A program made the position numbers and the translations under genes. Below are positions 56,066 to 64,000 of a DNA stretch of 64,000 nucleotides, piece by piece. The DNA is from Mycobacterium colombiense. GTDB lineage: Bacteria; Actinomycetota; Actinomycetes; Mycobacteriales; Mycobacteriaceae. The notes under the pieces were generated by a model. That model made no database searches. It saw nothing but the letters and a program-made list of their open reading frames with translations, and was not told the DNA's origin. Positions within the stretch are counted from its first letter, which is position 1, and every line of letters starts with the position of its first letter. The stretch lies in assembly GCF_001665835.1 (NCBI RefSeq), contig NZ_LZSX01000035.1, positions 1 through 64,000 on the forward strand, read 5' to 3'.

Positions 56066-56908
56066 TTAGGCGTAGGTCGGCTTGAAGGCGTCCGCGGGTT
56101 GGGCCAGGGCCAGCGCCGAGCTGGTGCCGATCGGCCCGCGCCGGTCGAACAGCGTTGCGGCGCCGGTGGCGACCCCGGCCGTGCCGTAGTGGCTCTGGGC
56201 GGCCAGGCCGAGGAATTCGCCGTCGGGCAACCGGCTCGCGGTGACGGTGTAGTCGGCGTTGATGTAGCGCAATCCGCCGGTGCCCCAATGGGTGAGCGAG
56301 CTGGTGATGTCGCCGACGAAGGCCAGGCGGGTGAACGGCGTGAGTGGGTGGCCATGCACCATCGGGCGAAACAGCCGGGCCCAGGCGAACTTCTGGGAAT
56401 GGGTCTGCTCCCATTCGCCGGCGGCGATTCCGGGGCTGCCTTCCAGCGTGGCGCCGTACCCCCAGATGAGGAAAGGCATCTCGGCTCCGAAGCCGTCCGA
56501 GGACGTTGGGAGCGGCGGCATCTGCGCGGGGGACGACCACACCTGCCCGTCGGGATGATCACCGCGGCGCAGGAACAGCGCACTGGCCCGCGCGACGACG
56601 GTGCCGTTCTGCACCAGGCTGCCGTCGACCAGCTTGATGCGCCGGCCCTCCCGCTGCACCGAGGTCCGGATCTGCACCGGCTCCATCAGGGCTGGGCGCA
56701 GCAGGTCAACGGTGAACCGGGCGGGCTGCAGGTCCGCGTCGATGCCGGATTGCTCTATGCCCCAACCCAACAGGCCGCCGACGATCTGGCCGCCCATGGC
56801 CGCGCCCCATGGGCCCTGCGTCATCTGGCCCGGAACATAGGAGTCGCCGTCTACAGTGAAAAACGCCTCGGGCATGATGGCGGAATCCTCGATCGTCACC
56901 GCTATCAC
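56066..56908 (-). CDS. Acyl-CoA thioesterase-like protein (double hotdog)
   Basis: A 280-residue protein of the mycobacterial TesB-like/4HBT_3 group (QGPWGAAMGGQIVGGLLGWG, PARFTVDLLRPA, TRLAFVGDITSSLTHWG). It probably hydrolyses or binds acyl-CoA. GTG 56908 gives 280 residues; ATG 56875 (MPEAFFTVDGD) matches a common family start and leaves room for a promoter, so it may be the true start. It is divergent from the FadD-carboxylase operon, to which it is probably functionally linked. Confidence 0.8.
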   Translation of the reverse strand: MIAVTIEDSAIMPEAFFTVDGDSYVPGQMTQGPWGAAMGGQIVGGLLGWGIEQSGIDADLQPARFTVDLLRPALMEPVQIRTSVQREGRRIKLVDGSLVQNGTVVARASALFLRRGDHPDGQVWSSPAQMPPLPTSSDGFGAEMPFLIWGYGATLEGSPGIAAGEWEQTHSQKFAWARLFRPMVHGHPLTPFTRLAFVGDITSSLTHWGTGGLRYINADYTVTASRLPDGEFLGLAAQSHYGTAGVATGAATLFDRRGPIGTSSALALAQPADAFKPTYA

Positions 56909-56938
56909 GATAGGGCAGCAGGATAGTAAGGACCGGGC

Positions 56939-58471
56939 ATGCCTCCAGTGATCGAAATTCCCCGCGGGCGTAACCCGTTCCCGCTGACCGGAGTTTCACG
57001 CGGTTCCGACGGCATTCCCCGCTATGACGAGTTGCCCGCCACCCTGCTGGGCATGCTCGCCGAACAGGTTGACGCCCGTCCGGACGCCGAAGCCCTGGTC
57101 GAGCTGGGCGCGAACCGGCTGACGTACCGGCAGCTCTGGGACCGGGCGGCGCGCGTGGCCGGCGGGCTGCGCGCCGGTGGCCTGAAGCCGGGCGATCGCG
57201 TCGCGGTACGTTACCCCGCCGGAATCGACTGGGCGTTGGCGTTCTGGGGCACGGTGATGGCCGGTGGCGTTGTGGTGGCGGTCAATACGCGATCGGCGCA
57301 GCCCGAGGTCGAGTTCGTGCTGTCCGATTCCGGTGCGCACGTGGATCTGGCGCCAAGCGCCGCGCTGCCCGAGGGGCAGCCCTACGTCACCGAGCAACTC
57401 GGCCGCGACGACACTGCCGCCCTGTTCTACACCTCGGGCACCACCGGCCACCCCAAGGGCGTGCCGACCACGCACGAGGCATTCCTGACCAACACTGAGA
57501 ACGCGATCCGCTGTCTGCAGCAGCCCCGGGACCTCGGCGAGGCGATGCGCACGCTCATCTCGGTTCCGCTGTTCCACGTGACCGGTTGCAACACGCAGCT
57601 GCTGGCTGCTGCCCGGCTCGGCGGAGCCTCGGTGATCATGCCCGCGCTCAACCTGGACGGGTTGCTCACCGCGCTGATCGCCGAGCGCGTTTCGGTGATG
57701 GTCACCGTCCCGGCTATCTACTCGTTGTTGTTGCGGCACAGCGGTTTTGCGTCGCTTGATGTGTCGAATGTGCGGTGGGTGGGCTACGGCGGCGCCCCGA
57801 TCGCCCCGTCGCTGGTGCGGTCGGTGAAGGACGCGTTCGGCCACGCCACGGTGTTCAACGGCTACGGGATGACGGAGACGGCCTCCCTGATGACGGTGCT
57901 GCCCGACCGCGAGGCCGTCGAACACGCCGACTCCGTCGGTTACGCCGTCCCGTCGGTGGACCTTGGGGTGATCCCGTTCGGGGATGATCCCGGCGTGGGC
58001 GAGTTGGTGGCGCGGGGCGCCAATGTGACCGCCGGCTACTGGAATCGGCCGGAGGCCACCGCCAGCACCTTCGCGGACGGTTGGCTGCACACCGGTGACG
58101 TGGTGCGCGTTGATGATGCGGGTCGGGTGCACATCGTCGACCGGCTCAAGGACATCATCAACCGCGGCGGTGAGAACGTCTCCAGCGTGGAGGTGGAGGG
58201 CGTGCTGCTGGCGGCGCCCCACGTGGCCGACGCCTGCGTGCTCGGGGTTTCCGACGACGTCATGGGGGAGAAGGTGGGGGCGGTGTTGTTCGGCGGTGAC
58301 GACGAGATCGACGTGCCCGCGGTGCTCGACCACTGCCGCGGCCAGCTGGCCGACTTCAAAGTGCCGCAATATGTCACGGTGGTCGACAGCGCGCTGCCGC
58401 GCAACGCCGGCGGCAAACTGCTCAAGGCCAGGCTGCGCGAGCAGGTCCAGTGGGGCGAGCCGCTGCGATGA
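56939..58471 (+). CDS. Acyl-CoA synthetase (FadD family AMP-forming ligase)
   Basis: A 510-residue adenylating enzyme. ATP motif YTSGTTGHPKGVPTTH, NGYGMTETASLMT, GWLHTGDVVRVDDAGRVHIVDRLKDIINRGGENVSS and the catalytic Lys near the end (PRNAGGKLLKARLR). ATG has AAGGA 6 nt upstream. Its stop overlaps the carboxylase start (ATGA), so it likely supplies the acyl-CoA substrate to that enzyme. Chain length cannot be read from the sequence. Confidence 0.9.
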   Translation: MPPVIEIPRGRNPFPLTGVSRGSDGIPRYDELPATLLGMLAEQVDARPDAEALVELGANRLTYRQLWDRAARVAGGLRAGGLKPGDRVAVRYPAGIDWALAFWGTVMAGGVVVAVNTRSAQPEVEFVLSDSGAHVDLAPSAALPEGQPYVTEQLGRDDTAALFYTSGTTGHPKGVPTTHEAFLTNTENAIRCLQQPRDLGEAMRTLISVPLFHVTGCNTQLLAAARLGGASVIMPALNLDGLLTALIAERVSVMVTVPAIYSLLLRHSGFASLDVSNVRWVGYGGAPIAPSLVRSVKDAFGHATVFNGYGMTETASLMTVLPDREAVEHADSVGYAVPSVDLGVIPFGDDPGVGELVARGANVTAGYWNRPEATASTFADGWLHTGDVVRVDDAGRVHIVDRLKDIINRGGENVSSVEVEGVLLAAPHVADACVLGVSDDVMGEKVGAVLFGGDDEIDVPAVLDHCRGQLADFKVPQYVTVVDSALPRNAGGKLLKARLREQVQWGEPLR

Positions 58472-61400
58472 ACCCGCGCCTGCTGGTCGCCAACCGCGGC
58501 GAGATCGCACTTCGAATCATCCGCACCGCAATCGAATTAGGCATGCGGACGGTCGCGGTCTACGCCGAGGACGATGCGGACAGCCCGCATGTGCACGCGG
58601 CCGACGAGGCGATCGGCTTGCCGGGCGGCGGGCCGCGGGCCTACCTGGACCAGACCGCCATGCTGGCGGCGGCGAAGAGCTCCGGCGCGAGCCTGATCCA
58701 CCCCGGTTACGGGTTCCTCAGCGAGAACGCCGAATTCGCCAACGCCTGCGCGGCGGGCGGTTACACGTTCGTGGGTCCCGACGCCCGGGTGCTCCAGCTG
58801 CTCGGCAACAAGACGTCGGCCCGCCGCGCCGCGATGGCCGCCGGGGTGCCGGTGCTGCCCGCGACCGAGGGGCCCAGCAGCGTCGAGGACATCAAGGCAT
58901 TCTTCGCCGCGCAGGGTCGCGGCATCATGATCAAGGCCCTCGCCGGTGGCGGAGGGCGCGGAATGCGCAAGGTGCACAGCGCCGATCAGATCGACGACGC
59001 CTACCAACGCTGCGCCGCCGAAGCGCGGTTGGGCTTCGGCGACCCCGCGCTGTTCGCCGAGGCGCTGCTCACCGACGCCCGCCACATCGAGGTGCAGGTC
59101 GTCGCCGCGCCGGCCGGACACCAGACGCACGCACACGCCGTCGGCGACCGCGACTGCAGCATTCAGCGGCGCTACCAGAAGCTGGTCGAAATCGCTCCCG
59201 CCCAAGGGCTTTCGGACGAGATGCGCCGGTCCCTGCACCAGGCGGCGGTGCGGCTGTGCGCCCGCGTGGGCCTGCGCGGGCTGGCCACCGTCGAATTCCT
59301 GGTCACCGGCGAGGAGTTCGTGTTCCTCGAGGCCAACCCACGCATCCAGGTCGAGCACACCGTCACCGAGGAAACCACCGGACTCGACCTGGTGGCCGTC
59401 CAGCTGGCCATCGCCGGTGGCGCGTCCTTCTACCAGCTGGGGCTGGCATCCGGAATCGCCTCGGACGGACTGGAAGTCATCGGCGAGCCGGCCGCTCGCC
59501 GCGGCATCGCCATTCAGCTCCGGGTCAACACGGAGACGTTCGGGCCCGACTTCTCCGTCGTCCCCTCGGCGGGCACGCTCACGGCGTTCTCCCCGCCCAG
59601 CGGCCCGGGCGTGCGCGTCGACACGTATGGCCGGGCGGGACTGGTGATCAGCCCCCAGTACGATTCGCTGCTGGCCAAGCTCATCGTGGACGTGCACGGA
59701 TCATCGTGGCAGGCGGCGGTGCGCAAGGCGCGCACCGCGCTCGCCGAGTTCGGCATCGAGGGCGTCCACACCAACATCGGGTTCCTGCGCGAGCTGCTGA
59801 CCGACGACCGGATCGAATCCGGTTGGGTGAGCACCGGTTTCCTCGACGACAGGCTTCCCGAACTGGTCCGGGCCGCGCAGTCCCGCGAGCAAGGACCGCG
59901 GGTAGCGGCGGTCGAGCTCTATCCCGGTGAGGACGCGCTACGCGCGCAGATGGCCGGCACCGTGGTCGAGGTGGCGCCCGAGGGAGCCGAATACGCCGCG
60001 GGCGGCCAGCTGGTTGTCCTGGAAGCGATGAAGATGCAGCACGTGCTCGTCGCGCCGGACGCGCTGCGGGCCGTCCGGGTTCTGGTCACGCCCGGGCAGG
60101 TGGTCGGGACCGGAGACCCGCTGCTGGTCTTCACCCGGACGGAGGCGACCGGTGACGGTGAGTCCGTCTCGGCCGCAACCGATCTCGACCGGCCGCGCGC
60201 TGATCTGGACGAGGTCGCACACCGGCATTCCCTGACGCTGGACGAGGGCCGCCAGGCCGCGGTTGCCAAGCGGCACAGCCGAGGTCGGCGCACCGCGCGG
60301 GAGAACATCGCCGACCTCGTCGATCCGGACAGCTTCGTCGAATACGGTGCGCTGGCCATTGCGGCGCAGCGCAGCCGCCGCTCCGAAGAGGACCTGATCG
60401 CCAACACCCCGGCCGACGGGTTGGTCGCCGGCCTGGCCACCATCGGCGCGGATCGGTTCGGGCGGGCCGCGGCGCAGGCCGTCGTGGTGTCGTACGACTA
60501 CACCGTGCTGGCCGGCACGCAGGGCATGCGCAACCACGCCAAGACAGACCGCGTGTTCGACCTCGCCGCGCGAAAACGGTTGCCGGTGGTGCTGTTCGCC
60601 GAGGGCGGCGGGGGCCGGCCGGGGGACACCGACGTCGGCGGTGCCGCCGGGCTGGACGTCCCGACCTTCCGGATGCTGGCGGCGCTGAGCGGGAAAGTGC
60701 CGTTGGTGTCGGTCGTGTCGGGCCGGTGCTTCGCCGGCAACGCCGCGCTGGCCGGGGTGTGCGACGTGATCATCGCAACACCGGACGCGAACATCGGGAT
60801 GGGCGGCCCGGCGATGATCGAGGGTGGCGGGCTGGGCGTGTATCCGCCGGAGGCGATCGGGCCGATCGGGGTGCAGCGCCGCAACGGCGTGGTCAGCCTG
60901 GTCGCCCGGGACGAATCGCACGCCGTCGCGCTGGCCAAGCAATACCTGTCGTACTTTCAGGGCGCCCTGAGCGACTGGACCGCGCCCGACCCGCGGCTGG
61001 CCCGGCATGTGGTGCCGGAGAACCGGTTACGCGCCTACGACGTGCACCGGGCCATCGAGGCGATCGTCGACGTCGGTTCGGTGCTGGAGCTGCGGCCGGA
61101 CTACGGCGTGGGCATCGTCACCGCGCTGGTGCGCGTCGAGGGAGTGCCTTACGGGTTGATCGCCAACAGCACCCATCACCTGGGTGGCGCGATCGATGCC
61201 GAGGCGGCCGACAAGACGGGCGACTTCCTCGCCCTGTGCGAATCGTTCGGGCTGCCGGTCATCTCGTTGTGCGACACCCCGGGCTTCATGGTCGGGCCGG
61301 ACGCGGAGATCCAAGCAGCGGTTCGCCGCTTCGGCCGGATGTTCGTCCTGGGTGCCCGGCTGACGGTGCCGCTGGGGATGATCATCCTGCGCAAGGGGTA

Positions 61401-61695
61401 TGGGCTCGGCGCGATGGCGATGGCCGGCGGTTCATTCCGCGCGCCGCACTTCACCGTCGCGTGGCCGACGGGCGAGATCGGCGGCATGGGCCTGGAGGGC
61501 GCTGTGCGCCTTGGGTTCAGTAAAGAGCTGGCCGCCGTCGATGATCCCGCCGAGCGGCAAAGCCTGTTCGACCGCCTGGTGGCCGCGGCCTACGAGCACG
61601 GCAAGGCGCTGCGGGCGGCCACCACGTTCGAACTGGACGACGTCATAGACCCAGCAGCCTCCCGGGCCTGGATAACCAGGCTCTCGGGAGGCTGA
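58468..61695 (+). CDS. Single-chain biotin-dependent acyl-CoA carboxylase (LCC type)
   Basis: A 1075-residue fusion of both carboxylase halves. Biotin carboxylase domain (residues 1 to about 450; LLVANRGEIALRIIRTA, FLEANPRIQVEH), biotin carrier (EAMKMQHV, biotin-accepting Lys522), and carboxyltransferase (about 594-1075; GRRTARENIADLVDPDSF, NSTHHLGGAID, CDTPGFMVG). M. tuberculosis AccA and AccD proteins are separate. This order equals the long-chain acyl-CoA carboxylase described from M. avium subsp. paratuberculosis. It would make a 2-carboxy (malonyl-type) acyl-CoA from the product of the upstream ligase. Confidence 0.92.
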   Translation: MNPRLLVANRGEIALRIIRTAIELGMRTVAVYAEDDADSPHVHAADEAIGLPGGGPRAYLDQTAMLAAAKSSGASLIHPGYGFLSENAEFANACAAGGYTFVGPDARVLQLLGNKTSARRAAMAAGVPVLPATEGPSSVEDIKAFFAAQGRGIMIKALAGGGGRGMRKVHSADQIDDAYQRCAAEARLGFGDPALFAEALLTDARHIEVQVVAAPAGHQTHAHAVGDRDCSIQRRYQKLVEIAPAQGLSDEMRRSLHQAAVRLCARVGLRGLATVEFLVTGEEFVFLEANPRIQVEHTVTEETTGLDLVAVQLAIAGGASFYQLGLASGIASDGLEVIGEPAARRGIAIQLRVNTETFGPDFSVVPSAGTLTAFSPPSGPGVRVDTYGRAGLVISPQYDSLLAKLIVDVHGSSWQAAVRKARTALAEFGIEGVHTNIGFLRELLTDDRIESGWVSTGFLDDRLPELVRAAQSREQGPRVAAVELYPGEDALRAQMAGTVVEVAPEGAEYAAGGQLVVLEAMKMQHVLVAPDALRAVRVLVTPGQVVGTGDPLLVFTRTEATGDGESVSAATDLDRPRADLDEVAHRHSLTLDEGRQAAVAKRHSRGRRTARENIADLVDPDSFVEYGALAIAAQRSRRSEEDLIANTPADGLVAGLATIGADRFGRAAAQAVVVSYDYTVLAGTQGMRNHAKTDRVFDLAARKRLPVVLFAEGGGGRPGDTDVGGAAGLDVPTFRMLAALSGKVPLVSVVSGRCFAGNAALAGVCDVIIATPDANIGMGGPAMIEGGGLGVYPPEAIGPIGVQRRNGVVSLVARDESHAVALAKQYLSYFQGALSDWTAPDPRLARHVVPENRLRAYDVHRAIEAIVDVGSVLELRPDYGVGIVTALVRVEGVPYGLIANSTHHLGGAIDAEAADKTGDFLALCESFGLPVISLCDTPGFMVGPDAEIQAAVRRFGRMFVLGARLTVPLGMIILRKGYGLGAMAMAGGSFRAPHFTVAWPTGEIGGMGLEGAVRLGFSKELAAVDDPAERQSLFDRLVAAAYEHGKALRAATTFELDDVIDPAASRAWITRLSGG

Positions 61696-61707
61696 CGGGT
61701 TCAGCGA

Positions 61708-62058
61708 TTACGCGTGGCCGGAGCCGCAGCCGACGCCGGGCAGACATCCGGTGCCGCCGGGAACGCCACCCGGTCCCGCGTTCTGCCCGCCGGAGCCGCA
61801 GCCGACGCCCGGCACGCAGCCCTGGCCGCCCGGCCCGCCGCCGGGGCCGTTGAACTGGCCACCGGAGCCGCAGTTTCCGTTGGCGTCGCAGCCGCCGCCG
61901 CCCGGGTCGTCCTTGAAGGTGACGTGGGTCGGGGCGGGTGAGTTGGCGGCTGGTCCGGCGACGTAGACGTCAGCAGCGGCCGCGGGAGCGGCGGCGATGG
62001 CCGCAGCGACAGCCCCGGCAACAACCAGCGGTTTCATGAGTGTCAATTTCGATAACAT
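61708..62058 (-). CDS. Secreted Gly/Cys-repeat protein
   Basis: A 116-residue protein with a Sec signal (KPLVVAGAVAAAIAAAPAAAA) and a mature part made of repeats: GC-x5-CGSGGQxxGPGG occurs three times with small changes, each with two cysteines. No family recognised. The frame is open to a GTG at 62082, and an internal ATG at 62037 would also give a signal peptide; 62058 is a compromise. It is convergent with the carboxylase gene and divergent from the SDR gene. Confidence 0.65.
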   Translation of the reverse strand: MLSKLTLMKPLVVAGAVAAAIAAAPAAAADVYVAGPAANSPAPTHVTFKDDPGGGGCDANGNCGSGGQFNGPGGGPGGQGCVPGVGCGSGGQNAGPGGVPGGTGCLPGVGCGSGHA

Positions 62059-62170
62059 GCGCGTGGCATACCACCGCAACACGTGTCCAAAACATCACGA
62101 ATAAAATTTGTCAGCAAACGAAGTCCCCGCTGCCTACGGCGGCTCCCACCGCGACGGAAGGCCCGACACC

Positions 62171-62953
62171 ATGACCTCACAAGATCTGACCGGCCGCACC
62201 GCGATCATCACCGGCGCGTCGCGCGGAATCGGGCTGTCGATCGCCCAGCAACTGGCGGCCGCGGGGGCCAACGTGGTGCTCACCGCGCGCAAGCAGGAGG
62301 CCGCCGACGAGGCCGCCGCCCAGGTGGGGAAGCAGGCCCTCGGGGTGGGTGCCCACGCGGTCGACGAGGATGCGGCGCGCCGCTGCGTCGAGCTCACGCT
62401 GGACCGTTTCGGCAGCGTCGACATCCTGATCAACAACGCCGGAACCAATCCGGCATACGGTCCGCTGATCGACCAGGATCACGCCCGCTTCACCAAGATC
62501 TTCGACGTCAACCTGTGGGCCCCGCTGCTGTGGACCTCGCTCGTGGTCAAGTCGTGGATGGGTGAGCACGGCGGGTCGATCGTCAACACGGCCTCCATCG
62601 GCGGCTTGCATCAATCGCCGGCGATGGGCATGTACAACGCCACCAAGGCCGCGCTGATCCATGTCACCAAGCAACTGGCGCTGGAACTTTCGCCGCGCAT
62701 CAGGGTCAATGCGATATGCCCGGGTGTGGTCCGCACCCGGCTCGCCGAGGCGCTGTGGAAGGACCACGAGGACCCGCTGGCGTCGTCGATCGCGCTCGGG
62801 CGCATCGGGGAGCCGATCGACGTGGCCGCGGCCGTCGCCTTCCTGGTCTCGGACGCCGCGAGCTGGATCACCGGCGAGACCATGGTGATCGACGGCGGCC
62901 TGCTGTTGGGCGCCGCACAGGGATTCCAGTCCGCACCGGGAGGCGGGCAATGA
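62171..62953 (+). CDS. Short-chain dehydrogenase/reductase
   Basis: A 260-residue classical SDR: cofactor site IITGASRGIGLSIAQQL, INNAGTNPAYG, catalytic MYNATK (YxxxK) and C-terminal ITGETMVIDGGLLLG. Arg in TARKQEA after the second strand suggests NADP(H). It overlaps the next gene by 4 nt (ATGA) and probably works with it on a fatty acyl-CoA. Confidence 0.9.
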   Translation: MTSQDLTGRTAIITGASRGIGLSIAQQLAAAGANVVLTARKQEAADEAAAQVGKQALGVGAHAVDEDAARRCVELTLDRFGSVDILINNAGTNPAYGPLIDQDHARFTKIFDVNLWAPLLWTSLVVKSWMGEHGGSIVNTASIGGLHQSPAMGMYNATKAALIHVTKQLALELSPRIRVNAICPGVVRTRLAEALWKDHEDPLASSIALGRIGEPIDVAAAVAFLVSDAASWITGETMVIDGGLLLGAAQGFQSAPGGGQ

Positions 62954-64000
62954 CCGCCGTCGATACGGCCGACCTGGACGCGCGGGTGCAGGCCCTGCTC
63001 GACGAGCACGATCCGGCGACCAGCGACCCACGCGATTTCCTTGGCGCACAATACGATGCGGGGTTGGCCTGGGTGCATTTACCGCACGGTTTCGGCGGGC
63101 TGGATCTGCCGCGCACCGGTCAGGAGCGCGTCGATGCCCGGCTGGCCGCCGCCGGCGCGCCGGTGGGCGGCACCCGCAAGAATTACATCGGCATGGGCAT
63201 GGCGGCGCCGACGATCGCGGCCTTCGGCACGGACGAGCAGAAGCGAAAGTTCCTGCGCCCGTTGTTCACCGGTGAACAGATCTACTGCCAGCTGTTCAGC
63301 GAGCCGGGCGCCGGATCCGACCTGGCCGGGGTGGCCACCCGGGCGGTGCGAGACGCGCATAACCCTCAAGACTGGATTGTCAACGGGCAAAAGGTGTGGA
63401 CCTCGCAGGCGCAACACGCGCAGATGGCCATCCTGGTCGCCCGGACCGATCCGGCCGTGCCGAAACACCACGGGCTGACCTACTTCCTCTGTGACCTGAC
63501 CCAACCGGGGGTCGATATCCGGCCGTTGCGCCAGATCACCGGCGAGGCGGAATTCAACGAGGTGTTCCTCACCGACGTCCGGGTGCCCGATGCCAATCGG
63601 CTCGGCCCGGAGGGCGGCGGCTGGCGGGTCGCGACCACCACGCTCAACAACGAACGCGTCGCCATCGGGTCGCGTGCCGGCGTCCCACGGGAAGGCGGCC
63701 ACATCGGCAAGGTCACCGCGGCTTGGCGCGACGAGCCGGAGCTGCGCAACCCCGCGATGCACGACCAGCTGATGCGGCTGTGGGTCGAGGCGGAGGTCCT
63801 TCGGCTCGCCGGTGAACGGTTGCGGCAACAGGCGGCCACCGGTCAGCCCGGTCCCGAGGGCGCTGGCATGAAGGTGGCTTTCGCCAAACTGGCGCAAGCG
63901 ATTTCGGGCTTCGAGATCGAGCTGCACGGCGAATCCGGGCTGCTCTACGATGACTGGACCATGCGCAGGCCCGAGACGGTCGACCTGGTCGGTCGCGGAC
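62950..64000 (+). CDS. Acyl-CoA dehydrogenase (partial, runs off the window)
   Basis: The first 350 codons of a FadE-type flavoenzyme: CQLFSEPGAGSDLAGVATRA (FAD/substrate), WIVNGQKVWTSQAQHAQMAI and NEVFLTDVRVPDANRLG. The C-terminal domain with the catalytic Glu is beyond the window end. ATG 62950 overlaps the SDR stop (ATGA). Confidence 0.9.
   Translation, partial: MTAVDTADLDARVQALLDEHDPATSDPRDFLGAQYDAGLAWVHLPHGFGGLDLPRTGQERVDARLAAAGAPVGGTRKNYIGMGMAAPTIAAFGTDEQKRKFLRPLFTGEQIYCQLFSEPGAGSDLAGVATRAVRDAHNPQDWIVNGQKVWTSQAQHAQMAILVARTDPAVPKHHGLTYFLCDLTQPGVDIRPLRQITGEAEFNEVFLTDVRVPDANRLGPEGGGWRVATTTLNNERVAIGSRAGVPREGGHIGKVTAAWRDEPELRNPAMHDQLMRLWVEAEVLRLAGERLRQQAATGQPGPEGAGMKVAFAKLAQAISGFEIELHGESGLLYDDWTMRRPETVDLVGRG

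Overview
The window is chromosomal DNA of a slow-growing, high-GC mycobacterium, most likely of the Mycobacterium avium complex or a close relative. From memory of the M. tuberculosis H37Rv map, gene order follows Rv2847c down to about Rv2771c: cysG, efpA, proS, rimP, nusA, ylxR, infB, rbfA, nrnA, echA16, Rv2800, Rv2799, Rv2795c, pptT, truB, ltp1, fadE21, sirR/mntR, ribF, rpsO, pnp, pepR, Rv2781c, ald, dapB, Rv2772c, Rv2771c. Several H37Rv neighbours are missing at their expected places (dinF-ugp, lppU, aldR, the PPE44/PE27/PPE43 block). A single-chain acyl-CoA carboxylase of the type described from M. avium subsp. paratuberculosis lies at 58468-61695. No rRNA, tRNA, CRISPR array or IS transposase was seen.

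Layout. 1-12560: siroheme synthesis, EfpA efflux, prolyl-tRNA synthetase, a two-gene ferritin-like/lipoprotein unit, and the rimP-nusA-ylxR-infB-rbfA-nrnA translation/transcription operon. 12570-17240: secreted proteins, EchA16, DUF2277, DUF1802 and a CocE-type hydrolase. 17400-30995: metallophosphoesterase-pptT-truB, the ltp1-fadE21 pair, MntR/SirR, ribF, rpsO, pnp, pepR, a nitronate monooxygenase-like protein and alanine dehydrogenase. 31086-40268: a redox region with a leaderless SRPBCC protein, a Baeyer-Villiger-type monooxygenase, a PF10118 protein, an EphD-like hydrolase-SDR fusion and a ferredoxin-type reductase. It continues with GNAT and TetR genes divergent from a KshA-like Rieske oxygenase and a DapB-like oxidoreductase. 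40230-44185: a 13E12 (DUF222-HNH) element with a LexA box on its start codon, two DnaA boxes, a duplicated 5' end of dapB, a lipoprotein gene, and the real dapB operon.

44199-55891 is the most unusual part, an accessory block on the minus strand. A very large AAA-TPR-GAF-class III cyclase protein, preceded by a coupled 26-codon leader ORF, lies upstream of an eight-gene, tightly overlapping operon. In order these are an HK97/encapsulin-like shell protein, a polyprenyl diphosphate synthase, two small unknown proteins, a CrtC/AttH-like protein, an SCP2-like carrier, a large FAD amine-oxidase/desaturase-like enzyme, and a Pro/Met-rich protein with two copies of a 19-residue motif. I read this as a candidate protein nanocompartment for isoprenoid chemistry. 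The individual protein families are visible in the sequence; the compartment is inference.

56066-64000: a thioesterase divergent from a fatty-acid module (FadD ligase, single-chain carboxylase, then an SDR and an acyl-CoA dehydrogenase running off the end), with a small Gly/Cys-repeat secreted protein between them.

A 52-bp palindromic intergenic repeat recurs at 1-80, 4873-4924 and 22511-22645, with a relic at 24430. Its terminal CTAG supplies stop codons to two genes and part of a predicted -10 box to another. Many starts sit 5-8 nt after a TANNNT box, consistent with leaderless transcription, which is common in mycobacteria.
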